From assembly GCF_009451885.1 (NCBI RefSeq), contig NZ_WIAO01000015.1:1-64000 (forward strand): a stretch of DNA of 64,000 bases. The letters are read 5' to 3'. This stretch comes from Glycomyces albidus (GTDB lineage Bacteria > Actinomycetota > Actinomycetes > Mycobacteriales > Micromonosporaceae). The position numbers and the translations under genes are program-made. Positions 16,150-25,400 of this stretch are shown one piece after another (the first letter of the stretch is position 1; each line of letters opens with the position of its first letter). Under the pieces are notes generated by a model. The model ran no database searches and was not told the origin of the DNA. It was given only the letters and a program-made list of their open reading frames with translations.

Positions 16150-16893
16150 ATGGACCTCAACGCGGACCTGGGGGAAGGTTTCGGCCGCTGGGAGCTCACC
16201 GACGACGCCGCACTGCTGCGGATCGTCACGAGCGCGAATGTCGCGTGCGGTTTCCACGCCGGCGATCCGGCCACCCTCCGGCGCGTGTGCGATCTCGCCG
16301 CCGACGTCGGCGTGCGGATCGGCGCCCAGGTGTCCTACCGGGACCTGGCCGGGTTCGGGCGCCGCGAGATGGACGTGCCGCCGCACGAGCTGGCCGCCGA
16401 GGTCGCCTACCAGATCGGCGCGCTGCGGGTCTTCGCCGAGGCGGCCGGAACGCACGTCGCCTACGTGAAACCCCATGGCGCCCTTTACCACCGCTCGGGC
16501 CGCGACCCGGCCCAGGCCGCGGCCGTCGTGGAAGGCGCACTCCTCGCTGGGGTGGGGGTCGTGCTGACCCGGCGGGGAAGCGAGCTCGACCGCGTCGCGA
16601 CCGCCGCCGGGCTGCGGGTCGCGGGCGAGGCGTTCGCGGACCGCGGCTACCTCGCCGACGGGGGCCTCGTGCCGCGCGGGGCGCCGGGGGCGCTGCTGGC
16701 GCCGCACGACGCGGTCGCCCAGGCGGTCGACCTGGCGCAGCACGGCGCGGTCACCGCGGTCGACGGGACCCGCACCGCCGTTGCGGCCGAATCGATCTGC
16801 GTACACGGCGACGGCCCGGACGCGGTCGCGGTCGCCGCATCCATCCGGGCCGCATTCAACGAACGAGGCATCGACGTGGAGGCTTTCTCGTGA
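16150..16893 (+). CDS. pxpA: 5-oxoprolinase subunit PxpA
   Basis: 247 residues of the LamB/YcsF family: the N-terminal MDLNADLGEGFG motif, NVACGFHAGDP (about 36-46), SYRDLAGFGRREM and YVKPHGALYH. With PxpB and PxpC it cleaves 5-oxoproline (pyroglutamate) to glutamate using ATP. First gene of pxpABC; its stop overlaps the pxpB GTG by four bases. Cytoplasmic. Length and motifs are normal. Confidence 0.95.
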   Translation: MDLNADLGEGFGRWELTDDAALLRIVTSANVACGFHAGDPATLRRVCDLAADVGVRIGAQVSYRDLAGFGRREMDVPPHELAAEVAYQIGALRVFAEAAGTHVAYVKPHGALYHRSGRDPAQAAAVVEGALLAGVGVVLTRRGSELDRVATAAGLRVAGEAFADRGYLADGGLVPRGAPGALLAPHDAVAQAVDLAQHGAVTAVDGTRTAVAAESICVHGDGPDAVAVAASIRAAFNERGIDVEAFS

Positions 16894-17543
16894 GCACCGG
16901 AAGAACGACCGCCGCCCCCAGGCTCAGGCCCCTCCCGGCCGGGCCGAGAGGCATCCTGATCGACTGCGGCACCACCGCCGCGGCCCGCGCCTGCTACCGG
17001 TCGCTGCAGAGCCGGCGCATGTCCGGCCTGCTGGAGGCCGAAGACCTCGTGCCGGGGGCGACCACGGTCCTCGTCGACGGGGTCGACGAGCCCGAACTCC
17101 TCGCCGCCGAGCTCCCGGGCTGGCCGCTCGCCGACGAGCCCGAGTCCGCGGGCGAGGTCGTCGAGATCCCCGTCTGCTACGACGGGCCGGACCTCGACGC
17201 CGTCGCGGCCCTGTGGGGTGTGCGGCCCGAAGACGTGGCGGACATCCACTCGGGCTTCGAGTACGAGGCGGCGTTCTGCGGCTTCTCCCCCGGGTTCGCG
17301 TACCTCGAAGGACTGCCCGAGCGCTACCACGTGCCGCGCCGCGAGAGCCCGAGGACGACGGTCCCGGCCGGCTCGCTCGGCGTCGCCGGGCCCTACTCGG
17401 GCGTGTACCCGCGCACGAGCCCCGGCGGCTGGCAGCTCATCGCGACGATGACGAACCCGGGACGGCTGTGGAACGAGCACCGGGAACCGGCGGCGCTCCT
17501 GGTCCCTGGCACGCGGGTGCGGTTCGCGGCGGTGCGCGTATGA
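16890..17543 (+). CDS. pxpB: 5-oxoprolinase subunit PxpB
   Basis: 217 residues of the KipI/PxpB family: ALWGVRPEDVADIHSGFEYE and the hallmark GFSPGFAYLEGLPERYHVPR, PRTTVPAGSLGVAG and SPGGWQLIA. It forms the ATP-using part with PxpC. GTG at 16890 overlaps the pxpA stop; its own stop overlaps the pxpC ATG (ATGA). The N-terminal 15 residues (STGRTTAAPRLRPLP) extend beyond the usual family start. Confidence 0.95.
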   Translation: MSTGRTTAAPRLRPLPAGPRGILIDCGTTAAARACYRSLQSRRMSGLLEAEDLVPGATTVLVDGVDEPELLAAELPGWPLADEPESAGEVVEIPVCYDGPDLDAVAALWGVRPEDVADIHSGFEYEAAFCGFSPGFAYLEGLPERYHVPRRESPRTTVPAGSLGVAGPYSGVYPRTSPGGWQLIATMTNPGRLWNEHREPAALLVPGTRVRFAAVRV

Positions 17544-18430
17544 GCCACATCGAGATCCTGCGCGCGGGCGTGCTCACGACCTGCCAGGACGCGGGCAGGC
17601 CCGGCTGGGGGCACCTCGCGGTGCCGCCCTCGGGCGCCGCGGACCGGCCTTCCTGGCGGCTCGCGAACCAGTTGGCGGGCAACCCGACCGGGGCCTGCGC
17701 ACTGGAGACGACGCTGAACGGCTGCACTGTGAAGGCGCACCGGAACGTCACGGTGGTCGTGGGCGGTGCGCCGTGCGCCGTCACCGTCGACGGGCGCCCC
17801 GAGTCGTGGGGGCAGCCCGTGAAGCTCAAGGCCGGGTCGGTGCTCGACGCCGGGTCCGCAGAGGTCGGGGTGCGCTCGTACCTGGCGTTCTCCGGTGGGC
17901 TGCATCCGAAGTCGAGCCTCGGCTCGCACTCGACGTGCCTGCTGTCGGGTCTCGGCCCGGCCCCGCTGCAGGACGGCGACACGATCCCGCTCGGCCCGAG
18001 CCCGGCCCACCCGCCGCTGCCGACGCAGTGGCCGGCGCCGTGGGCGGGGATCGGCGACGAGATCGTCATGAAACTCCACTTGGGGCCGCGGCTCGAGTGG
18101 TTCCGGCCCGCCGCCGTGGCGGAGCTGACCCGCGGCGTGTGGACGGTCTCGGAGCACTCCAACCGGATCGGACTGCGCCTCGAGGGCCCGACCTTGAAAC
18201 GCGCCGACCCGGGCGCGGAGCTGCCGAGCGAGGGCATCGCTGCGGGCGCGCTCCAGGTGCCGCCGAACGGCCAGCCGATCCTGTTCGGCGCCGACCACCC
18301 GACGACCGGCGGCTACCCGGTCATCGGCGTCGTCGGCCCCGAGGCCCAGGCCGCGGCCGCCCAGGCGCGGCCCGGCACGCGCATCAGGTTCGTCCCGATC
18401 CCGATGCCCCACTGGAGCAGGCGGAGCTGA
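17540..18430 (+). CDS. pxpC: 5-oxoprolinase subunit PxpC
   Basis: 296 residues of the KipA/allophanate-hydrolase-subunit-2 family: ILRAGVLTTCQDAGRPGWGHLAVPPSGA at the N-terminus, ANQLAGNPTGACALETTLNG, YLAFSGG, and SEGIAAGALQVPPNGQPILFGADHPTTGGYPVIG. Completes the pyroglutamate hydrolase with PxpA and PxpB. The ATG at 17540 overlaps the pxpB stop. A short hairpin terminator follows. Confidence 0.95.
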   Translation: MSHIEILRAGVLTTCQDAGRPGWGHLAVPPSGAADRPSWRLANQLAGNPTGACALETTLNGCTVKAHRNVTVVVGGAPCAVTVDGRPESWGQPVKLKAGSVLDAGSAEVGVRSYLAFSGGLHPKSSLGSHSTCLLSGLGPAPLQDGDTIPLGPSPAHPPLPTQWPAPWAGIGDEIVMKLHLGPRLEWFRPAAVAELTRGVWTVSEHSNRIGLRLEGPTLKRADPGAELPSEGIAAGALQVPPNGQPILFGADHPTTGGYPVIGVVGPEAQAAAAQARPGTRIRFVPIPMPHWSRRS

Positions 18431-18455
18431 CGGCCTCGCCGACGCGAGCCGGCTT

Positions 18456-18476
18456 CCCGCCCGGGCTTCGGGCGGG
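18456..18476. terminator. hairpin between pxpC and convergent methyltransferase
   Basis: CCCGCCCG (18456-18463) pairs with CGGGCGGG (18469-18476), five-base loop. It abuts the stop of the convergent gene and can serve both. Confidence 0.6.
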
Positions 18477-19274
18477 TCAGGGCGCTCCGGCGTTGCGGCG
18501 CAGGACGAGCGTGCCCCGCTCGTGCCCGAGGTGCTCGGCGGCGAAGTCCGGGTGCGCGTCGGTCCAGCGGGCCGCGATGGCGCGTTCGTCGGGGCGGTCG
18601 GCGTCGTCGAGGACGACGACCGCGTCCTTGGCGAGGCGCTCGGCCAGCACCGGCAGCGCCGGGTAGCGGGCCTGCGGGCCGGTCGGGCCCGGAGGGCCGT
18701 CCACCAGGAGCACGTCGATCTCGTTGTGGGGCAAAAGTTCCGGGTCGTACCAGCGCCAGACCTCGCCGCCGAGGTCGACGTCGGTCAACGGAGCGTGGAC
18801 CACCCGGCCCCATCCCTGGAGGCCGCGCGACTCCAGTTCCGCGCGGGTCCGCTCCGCGTAGTGCGGGTCGTGCTCGAGGGCGGTCACCTGGCCCGAGCCG
18901 ATCGACCGGGCGACGAGCGCGAGCACCACCGTCGTGGTCCCGGACCCGCATTCGAGGACGCGGGCGCCGCCGCGCGCGGTCACCTCCTCGGCGAGGAACC
19001 GCGTGAGCTCGGGGCCGGCGGCCCAGTCGCGCATCCGCGGGAGCGGCCCGCCCGGGCCGGTCAGGCGGTACAGCGCCATGAGGTCCTCGATCTGGGCGTA
19101 AGCGGTCCTGGCGGCCAGCTTGGCGGTCTGGCGGTCCGCTTTCGCGTCCGCCTCGATCGCTTCAAGGCGGCGCTCGATGCCCTCCTGGGTCTCACGAAGG
19201 CCCGCAACGGCCTCGCTCAGCTCCTTGAGCCGTTCGGTCAGCTCGATGAGCAGCATCCGATCGGACGATCCCAT
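18477..19274 (-). CDS. class I SAM-dependent methyltransferase-like protein with coiled coil
   Basis: 265 residues. A predicted coiled coil (about 8-55, heptads in LTERLKELSEAVAGLRET) precedes a Rossmann methyltransferase domain: VLECGSGTTTVVLALVARSI (SAM-binding motif I, about 106-125), ALEHDPHYAERTRAEL (motif II), DVLLVDGPPGP (motif IV-like) and VVVLDDADR. This resembles the Methyltransf_24/polysaccharide-pathway type. Substrate unknown. It is convergent to pxpABC and not part of it. Confidence 0.78.
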   Translation of the reverse strand: MGSSDRMLLIELTERLKELSEAVAGLRETQEGIERRLEAIEADAKADRQTAKLAARTAYAQIEDLMALYRLTGPGGPLPRMRDWAAGPELTRFLAEEVTARGGARVLECGSGTTTVVLALVARSIGSGQVTALEHDPHYAERTRAELESRGLQGWGRVVHAPLTDVDLGGEVWRWYDPELLPHNEIDVLLVDGPPGPTGPQARYPALPVLAERLAKDAVVVLDDADRPDERAIAARWTDAHPDFAAEHLGHERGTLVLRRNAGAP

Positions 19275-19532
19275 GGCACTGCCCCTTTCACGGGCCGGCG
19301 GCGCATTGGCCCCACACTAGGGCAGAACGGCAGCCGATGCCAGTCTCCCGCGCCGGGGACGCAGCGAAAGCGCTCCTCACGCCCGCCTCATGAGCCGAGC
19401 GATGGATCGGCACCCGGTCGCAGCCGGTCCGATCGGCCACTGGTCGGAGCAGGCCGCGGTTCCGGACGCGAAGCCGCGGCCTCGGCGGGCCGCGGACGCT
19501 CGACCTCCTTTCCCGATCCGGCTCGTCTTCCC

Positions 19533-20762
19533 TCAGTCGCCCAGTGCGCGGGCGAAGTCGGCGATCAGGTCGTCGGCCGCTTCGATGCCGGTCGAGAAGC
19601 GCACCAGGTCGTCGTGGATGCCCTCGGCGGCCCGCTCCTCGGCGCTCATTCCGGCGTGGCTGGTGATCGCCGGCCGGGTCACCAGGGACTCGGCGCCGCC
19701 GAGGCTCGGGGCGACGTACGGGATCCGCAGGCCCTTGAGGAGGGCCTCGGCCGCTTCGACGCCGCCCGCGGGGCGGAACGAGAAGACGGAGCCGTAATAC
19801 CCGCCGAACAGGGCCGCGGCCCGCTCGTGGTCCGGGTGCGACTCGAGCCCCGGGTGGTTGACCTGCGCGATGTCCTCGCGGCCCTCAAGGAAGCGGGCGA
19901 GCGCGAGCGAGGTCGCGCCCTGCTGGCGCACCCGGAGCGCCAGGGTCTTGAGGCCGCGGGCGAGGAGGAACCCGGCGTGCGGGTCGAGGCTGCCGCCGTA
20001 GAGGTTGAGGACGTGCCGGATCGTCGCGAGGTGCTCGGCGGAGCCGGTGACGACGCCCGCGACGAGGTCGGAGTGGCCGTTGAGGGCCTTCGTCGCCGAG
20101 TGGCAGACGATGTCGAACCCGACGGTGTGGGGCCGGAAGACCACCGGTGTGGCGAAGGTGTTGTCGACGATGCTGGTGAGGCCGTGTTCGCGGCTGAAGT
20201 CGGCGATGCCGACGAGATCGGCGACCCGGGTGAGCGGGTTGCTGATGGTCTCGACGAAGAACGCCTTCGTCCGGGGCCGCAGGGCCTCGGTCCAGGAGTC
20301 GCGGTCCTCGGGGTCGACGAAGTCGACGTCCCAGCCCAGGCGCGGGGCCTGCTCGGTGAGGAAGTGGTGGGTGCCGCCGTAGAGGGCGCCGGCGGCGATG
20401 AGGTGGTCGCCCGCCGCGAGCGTCGCGAGCAGCGTGGTCGTGATGGCGGCCATGCCCGAGGCGGTCGCGAGCGCGGTCTCGGCGCCTTCGAGGGCGGCGA
20501 GCTTGCGGTGCAGGTGCTCCTGGGACGGGTTGGTGTTCAGACGGATGTACTGGAGTTCGTCGTAACCCTGGCCGGGGACGGTCTCGAAGACGGTGCCCTG
20601 GTAGATCGGGTGGACGACGGATCCGCCGTGGGCGGGCCGGGGTTCGGCGGCGTGGACGGCGAGGGTTTCGAAGGCGGCGGTCGCGAAGTCGGTGGTCTCA
20701 GCGGCGGTGGCCTCAGCGGCGGCAGTGCCGGAGTCGGCGGTCTCGATGCTCGGTTCGCTCAT
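19533..20762 (-). CDS. Cys/Met-metabolism PLP-dependent lyase or synthase
   Basis: 409 residues of the transsulfuration family (cystathionine gamma-synthase/lyase, methionine gamma-lyase). Landmarks: HGGSVVHPIYQGTVFE, ALEGAETALATASGMAAI, ETISNPLTRVADL, the PLP-Lys segment CHSATKALNGHSDLVAG (Lys about 233) and SLGGAESLVTRPAITSH. It makes or breaks thioether amino acids in sulfur metabolism; which of the reactions cannot be told. The N-terminal 30 residues are Thr/Ala-rich and not conserved. Single gene, 70 bases after the end of the copD-like gene on the same strand. Confidence 0.87.
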   Translation of the reverse strand: MSEPSIETADSGTAAAEATAAETTDFATAAFETLAVHAAEPRPAHGGSVVHPIYQGTVFETVPGQGYDELQYIRLNTNPSQEHLHRKLAALEGAETALATASGMAAITTTLLATLAAGDHLIAAGALYGGTHHFLTEQAPRLGWDVDFVDPEDRDSWTEALRPRTKAFFVETISNPLTRVADLVGIADFSREHGLTSIVDNTFATPVVFRPHTVGFDIVCHSATKALNGHSDLVAGVVTGSAEHLATIRHVLNLYGGSLDPHAGFLLARGLKTLALRVRQQGATSLALARFLEGREDIAQVNHPGLESHPDHERAAALFGGYYGSVFSFRPAGGVEAAEALLKGLRIPYVAPSLGGAESLVTRPAITSHAGMSAEERAAEGIHDDLVRFSTGIEAADDLIADFARALGD

Positions 20763-20831
20763 GCGGCAACCGTACGGCCGGGCGGGTGGCGCCGCATCTG
20801 TCGTTCGACCGAAAATCCCGTCCGGAACCGC

Positions 20832-22934
20832 TCACTTTCGTCGGTCCGGATTTGCGACCTCCGACGGATGGCGTTCCTGGTCGAGGCTGGCAAGGTAGGC
20901 GTTGTACACCTCGTGGGGGTCGTCCTCCGGGCGGCCGCTGGCGGTGGCGCGCTCGGCCATCCGGTCGAGGCGGCGTCCTTCCCGCTCTTCGGAGCGGGCC
21001 CACTGTCCGATGAGGACGACGATGATGATCAGGCTGGGGATCTCGCCGAAGCCCCAGGCGATGCCGCCCCCGGCGCGCTGGTCGGCGAGGAGGTCGCTCA
21101 TCCACGGGACCGCGATCTGGGTGTACCAGTCGCCCGCGATGACGCTGGTCCCCATCATGAGAGTGACGCCGAAGATGGCGTGGAAGACGATGGACACGAA
21201 GTAGAGGAGGACCTTCGCGGGGTAGGTGAGCGGGCGCGGCTTCGGGTCGGGGCCGATGACGACCCAGAAGAAGAGGGCGCCGGCCGCGAGGAAGTGCGCG
21301 GTCATGAACAGGTGCCCGAAGTGCGAGCGCATCGCCCACTCGAACATCCCGGTGAAGTACATGACGTACAGGCTCGTCAGGTAGATGAGGAGGGCGATGA
21401 GCGGGCGCGAGACGAAACGGGACCAGCGGCTGTGGATCGCCGCGAGGAGCCATTCGCGCGGGCCGCCGGCGCGGTCGGGCCTGAGGGCGCGGAGCGCGAG
21501 CGTGACGGGCGCGGCGAGGACCAGGAGGATCGGCGCGAGCATGTTGATCGCCATGTGCTGGACCATGTGGGCGCTGAACATGACCATGCCGTACTTGCCG
21601 AGCCCGGTGGAGGTGGCGAGGACGACGACGGCCCACCCGGCGCACCACAGGGCGGTGCGGTACCAGGGCCAGGCGTCGCCCCGGCGGCGCAGCCGCGCCA
21701 CGCCGGCGATGTAGAAGCCGGTCAGGACCAGGGCCGCCGCGCAGAACAGGACCGACGGGTACCAGTCGGTGAGGATGCGCGCCAAGGACACCGGTTCGGG
21801 CGTCGGGAAGCCGAGGAGCGCCGTGTTCGGGTCCGGCAGCTCCTCCGCGGGCGGCGGGGTGACCCCGAGCGAGGAGGCGAGGCCGAACGCGACCGCCATG
21901 AGGCCGAGTTCGACGGCCGCGAGCCGGGTGAACGCGCGCCGGTCGCCGGACGCGACCGCGGGCAGGGTGCGGCGGCGGTGGGCCCAGCCGAGCACGCCGC
22001 CGGCGGCGAGGACGGCGAGCTTCGCGAGGGCGATGCGCCCGTACGCGGACTCCCACAGGTCGGTGAAGGCCACGTTCGCGGTGAAGACGATGAGCCCGGA
22101 GGCGGCCACCGCCGGGTAGGCGAAGGCCGCGGCGAGCGAGTAGCGGCGGGCCGCGACCGCCGGGTCCTTGCGGGCGATGAACAGCGCGAACAGGCCGCCG
22201 GCCCAGAACGCGGCGGCGACGACGTGGATGAGGAGCGCGTCGACGGCGATCTGGTGGTTGCCGTTCGAGGCCGAGTGCCCGGTGAACACGGGCGGGAGGG
22301 AGGCCGCGAGGGCGGCGACGGCGGCGAGCGCCGCGCCCGGGATGGTGAACGCGCGGGCGGCGACGAGGGCGGCCGCGCCGGCGAGGAGCACCGTGAGACC
22401 GAGGGACCGGCCCTGCTCGTACTGGGCGATGTACGACCACAGGCCCGGGAGTGTGACCTCGGAGAGCGGGCGGGCGAACGTGTTCGCGAATTCCACCGGA
22501 AGGCTGACGGCCGCGATGAGCGCCCACAGGCCGGAGGCGGCGGCGCCGACGCGCAGCCACCGCCACGGCTGGGCGGCGAGGCGCGCCCGGTCGCCCTCGC
22601 GGCCGGGCAGGAAGCACGCGGCGGCGATCGTGCAGCCGACCGCGGCGAGCATCGCGAGGTCGTACCCGTACTTGAGGAGCCCGGCGGCCCACGTGACGGC
22701 GGGGTCGGCGGCGGCGAGCCCGGGCAGGGCCTCGACGTCGACGGCGCCGCCGAGGTCGAGGGCGATCACCGCGGCGAGCAGCCCGGCCACGGCCGCGGCG
22801 GCGACGGCGAGGACCCGCTGTCCCCGGCCGCGCTGCGCCGCCCGCAGCCCGCTTCCGGTGCCGCGACCGCCGCCAGGTATGGTGTCGGCGGTGTTTTGGC
22901 TGGTCTCGGTCGATGCGGTCACGTAACCCAGCAT
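20832..22934 (-). CDS. CopD/CtaG fusion: copper-resistance and cytochrome oxidase assembly membrane protein
   Basis: 700 residues, about 15 membrane segments. The N-terminal half is a CopD-type copper import/resistance domain (TLPGLWSYIAQYEQGRSLGL, VFTGHSASNGNHQIAVDALLIHVVAAAFWAGGLF with His residues that can bind copper). The C-terminal half is a CtaG/caa3 assembly domain (SAHMVQHMAINMLAPILLVL, HLFMTAHFLAAGALFFW, FHAIFGVTLM). This fusion is common in actinomycetes and supplies copper to the oxidase. ATG at 22934 is preferred; a GTG lies at 22961. A copper-type palindrome lies 21 bases upstream. Confidence 0.88.
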   Translation of the reverse strand: MLGYVTASTETSQNTADTIPGGGRGTGSGLRAAQRGRGQRVLAVAAAAVAGLLAAVIALDLGGAVDVEALPGLAAADPAVTWAAGLLKYGYDLAMLAAVGCTIAAACFLPGREGDRARLAAQPWRWLRVGAAASGLWALIAAVSLPVEFANTFARPLSEVTLPGLWSYIAQYEQGRSLGLTVLLAGAAALVAARAFTIPGAALAAVAALAASLPPVFTGHSASNGNHQIAVDALLIHVVAAAFWAGGLFALFIARKDPAVAARRYSLAAAFAYPAVAASGLIVFTANVAFTDLWESAYGRIALAKLAVLAAGGVLGWAHRRRTLPAVASGDRRAFTRLAAVELGLMAVAFGLASSLGVTPPPAEELPDPNTALLGFPTPEPVSLARILTDWYPSVLFCAAALVLTGFYIAGVARLRRRGDAWPWYRTALWCAGWAVVVLATSTGLGKYGMVMFSAHMVQHMAINMLAPILLVLAAPVTLALRALRPDRAGGPREWLLAAIHSRWSRFVSRPLIALLIYLTSLYVMYFTGMFEWAMRSHFGHLFMTAHFLAAGALFFWVVIGPDPKPRPLTYPAKVLLYFVSIVFHAIFGVTLMMGTSVIAGDWYTQIAVPWMSDLLADQRAGGGIAWGFGEIPSLIIIVVLIGQWARSEEREGRRLDRMAERATASGRPEDDPHEVYNAYLASLDQERHPSEVANPDRRK

Positions 22935-22955
22935 GGCTGATTGTTCCAGCTCACG

Positions 22956-22970
22956 CCCCACCGGGTGGGG
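22956..22970 (-). promoter_or_regulatory. CsoR-like palindrome upstream of the CopD/CtaG gene
   Basis: CCCCACC-G-GGTGGGG is a perfect inverted repeat with one central base, 21 bases ahead of the ATG. It is similar in core to the copper operator at 50468-50484 (CCCC/GGGG arms). Confidence 0.5.
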
Positions 22971-23102
22971 TCAGATATCTCCGGCAGCTCCCCGGCCGTC
23001 CCGCTGTGTCGGGGTCATAAGGCACGATCACGGTGCGCCGTCCGCGAAGCCCGACCAGTCGCAGCGACGAGGGCGGGGCCGTATTTTCTATGGTGGATCG
23101 CG

Positions 23103-24260
23103 ATGGGAATCATCGAAAGACGCGGTGAGATCATGAACCTGCTCCAGGGAGGCGGCGGCGTGCTGGGCAACATGCACTTCACGTTGGACGGCTCGGACGA
23201 CCCGTCCAACGTGCTGAACCTCATGGCGCTCGACGCCTACGTGAGCGGCGCCCAGCCGCACGCGGTGGTGCGCGCGCTCGACATGGTCGCGGACGACGTC
23301 GACCTCATCCCCGAGGGCGGCACGCTGCTCCGGTCGATCTCGGGGACCTCGTTCCTCCAGCTCGTGACCGGCGACGGCTGGACGCTCCGGACCCAGCGGT
23401 GGCGCGACGGCTCGGGCCAGGCGGTGGTCACCGCCGAGACCCGCGAGCGCGCCGAGGAGATAGCCGCGTACGTCACCGACCGGACCGGCTCGGTCGAGGA
23501 GGTCGGCGAGGACAAGGTCGACATGGGCTTCTGGTACCGGTCGGCGCGCGGCCCGTTCCGCTCCACCCGGTCGATCAGCGCCCCGCGCTGGCCCGAGATC
23601 GAGCGGAACTACTCCTCCAGCGCCGGTTCCGCGCTCGGGAAGCTCATGGCGACGCAGTCGTCGGACGTGACCGGCCGGCTCGTGTTGTTCCACGGCCCGC
23701 CCGGGACGGGCAAGACGACGGCGCTGCGGGCGCTCGCCCGCGAGTGGGCGCCGTGGTGCCAGGTCGACACGGTCCTCGACCCGGAGGCGTTCTTCGCGGA
23801 CCCGTCCTACCTGATGGAGGTCATCATCGGGTCGGAGATGGACCTCGCGCTCGACCCCGACCTGTCCCCCGGCGAGCCGCGCCGTGAGCACTGGCGGCTG
23901 ATGGTCCTCGAGGACTGCGACGAGCTCATCCGCGGCGAGGCGAAGGAGGCGTCGGGCCAGTCGCTCGCGCGCCTGCTGAACCTGACGGACGGCCTGCTCG
24001 GCCAGGGCCGGGAGATCATGGTCGCGATCACCACGAACGAGCGCCTCGACCGGCTCCACCCGGCCGTGGTCCGCCCCGGCCGGTGCCTGGCGCAGATCGA
24101 GGTGGGCGAGCTGTCGCCGCTCGAGTCGAGCGACTGGCTCGGCGGCGAGCAGGTCCGCGAGCCGATGACGCTCGCCGAGCTGTACGCGCGCCGCGCCGGC
24201 ACCGACCCGAACCGCACCGAGCCGCAGGTCCCGCACCAGCAGGTCGGCCAGTACCTGTAG
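23103..24260 (+). CDS. AAA-family ATPase with DUF5925-like N-terminus
   Basis: 385 residues from ATG 23103 (ATG 23133 is also possible). The N-terminal 150 residues match the pattern of the actinobacterial DUF5925 domain. The AAA core has Walker A HGPPGTGKTTALRAL (about residue 199-213), Walker B WRLMVLEDCDELI, a sensor ITTNERLDRLHPAVVRPGRC and arginine-finger-type RPGR. ATP-driven remodelling is inferred; the substrate is unknown. It lies alone between a divergent copper gene and a convergent operon, with a strong terminator behind it. Confidence 0.82.
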   Translation: MGIIERRGEIMNLLQGGGGVLGNMHFTLDGSDDPSNVLNLMALDAYVSGAQPHAVVRALDMVADDVDLIPEGGTLLRSISGTSFLQLVTGDGWTLRTQRWRDGSGQAVVTAETRERAEEIAAYVTDRTGSVEEVGEDKVDMGFWYRSARGPFRSTRSISAPRWPEIERNYSSSAGSALGKLMATQSSDVTGRLVLFHGPPGTGKTTALRALAREWAPWCQVDTVLDPEAFFADPSYLMEVIIGSEMDLALDPDLSPGEPRREHWRLMVLEDCDELIRGEAKEASGQSLARLLNLTDGLLGQGREIMVAITTNERLDRLHPAVVRPGRCLAQIEVGELSPLESSDWLGGEQVREPMTLAELYARRAGTDPNRTEPQVPHQQVGQYL

Positions 24261-24317
24261 GCCGCACCCGCATCACGTCGGGAACCCGTGCCCGGAACCG
24301 CCTGACCGACTCGCATC

Positions 24318-24346
24318 GGCCCGGTGCGGCGGCGCCGCACCGGGCC
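24318..24346. terminator. bidirectional terminator
   Basis: A perfect 13-base stem (GGCCCGGTGCGGC at 24318-24330 with 24334-24346) between two convergent genes. Confidence 0.75.
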
Positions 24347-24353
24347 GGCGGTG

Positions 24354-25142
24354 TCACTGCTCGGCGTCGCGCGCGGCGAAGACCTCTTTGGCGGCGTTGA
24401 TGCCGTTGATGGCGGCGGGGAAGCCCGCGTAGACGGCCATCTGGAGGATCGTCTCGACCGCCTCCTCCCTGGTGCCACCCACATTGAGCAGTCCGTGGAC
24501 GTGGACCTTCAACTGCGGCAGGGCGCTGCCGAGCGCGACGCAGGCCGCGATCGTCACGATCTCCCGGGTCCGGAGGTCCAGACCGGTGCGGCAGTACAGG
24601 TCCCCGAACGCGAACTCGATGATGTAGCGGGCCAGGTCGGGCGCGATGTCCTTGAGGCTGTTGATGACCGCCTCCCCCGCCTCGCCGTCGATGCGGGCCA
24701 GCGCCTCCCAGCCGCGGTCGTACCGGGAGCGGTCGTCCGCCGGGCCGTCCTCGCCCCCCGCGTCCTCCGGGTCCTCTCTGGACGCGAAGACCTCCTTGGC
24801 CGCGTTCAGCGCGTTGATCACGGCCGGGAACCCGCAGTAGGAGGTGACGTGCATGATCGCCTCGACGATCTCGCGCCGCGTGCACCCGATGTTCAACGCG
24901 CCGTTCACATGGAACTTCAACTGGGGCAGCGCGTACCCGAGCGCGGTGAGCGCCCCGATGGTGGCCATCTGGCGCTGCCTGATCGTCAGGTCGGGCCGCG
25001 AATAGACGTCCCCGTACGGGAACTCGACGGTGTACGTCGCCAGGTCCGGCGCGATGTCGGCGAGCGAGCGGATCGTGGAGGGCTCGTCCTCGCCGGCGAG
25101 CGAGCGCAGGATGTCGAGGCCGCGCTGGTACCGGTCGGCCAT
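24354..25142 (-). CDS. double carboxymuconolactone-decarboxylase-family protein
   Basis: 262 residues with two CMD domains in tandem (about 20-125 and 150-260). Each has an RQMATIGALTALG / REIVTIAACVALG core, LPQLKFHVNGALNIG / LPQLKVHVHGLLNVG and ends NAAKEVFA. The two halves are clearly an internal duplication. Neither has the AhpD CxxC pair, so it is closer to the PcaC/CMD type. Last gene of the operon led by the SDR gene; one base separates it from the tautomerase. The substrate is unknown; an aromatic or ring-opened acid would fit the neighbours. Confidence 0.85.
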   Translation of the reverse strand: MADRYQRGLDILRSLAGEDEPSTIRSLADIAPDLATYTVEFPYGDVYSRPDLTIRQRQMATIGALTALGYALPQLKFHVNGALNIGCTRREIVEAIMHVTSYCGFPAVINALNAAKEVFASREDPEDAGGEDGPADDRSRYDRGWEALARIDGEAGEAVINSLKDIAPDLARYIIEFAFGDLYCRTGLDLRTREIVTIAACVALGSALPQLKVHVHGLLNVGGTREEAVETILQMAVYAGFPAAINGINAAKEVFAARDAEQ

Positions 25143-25143
25143 G

Positions 25144-25359
25144 TCAGGCCCGCTTCCGGCTCAGCTCGGGGAACTCCGGGTTCGTGGCCATCACTCCGGC
25201 CTCGCCCCACCGGGACTGCGGGATCTCGTTGATGACGACCGCGATCTTGTCCAGGGGGGCGCCGGTGACGGCGTGGGTCGCCTTGGTGATCTCCTCGATG
25301 AGCGCCTGGGCCTGCTCGTCGGACTGGCTCGGCCAGGTGGTGACGGTGATGAACGGCAT
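25144..25359 (-). CDS. 4-oxalocrotonate tautomerase-family enzyme
   Basis: 71 residues beginning MPFITVTTWP: after Met removal Pro1 is the catalytic base of the tautomerase superfamily. The rest (EQAQALIEEITKATHAVTGAPLDKIAVVINEIP) follows the 4-OT pattern, including the Arg-containing SRWGEAG. Start with AAGGAGCAGCG upstream. It isomerises unsaturated alpha-keto acids such as those formed in aromatic breakdown. Encoded between the MFS and double-CMD genes. Confidence 0.87.
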   Translation of the reverse strand: MPFITVTTWPSQSDEQAQALIEEITKATHAVTGAPLDKIAVVINEIPQSRWGEAGVMATNPEFPELSRKRA

Positions 25360-25400
25360 CGCTGCTCCTTCAGTGTGCTTGGCGGATGGGAAGTCTGGGT

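Noticed and set aside
18522-22940. 1472-codon open frame on the plus strand
   Set aside because: It runs antisense through the methyltransferase, PLP enzyme and CopD/CtaG genes, and its composition is that of a high-GC shadow frame with no domain.
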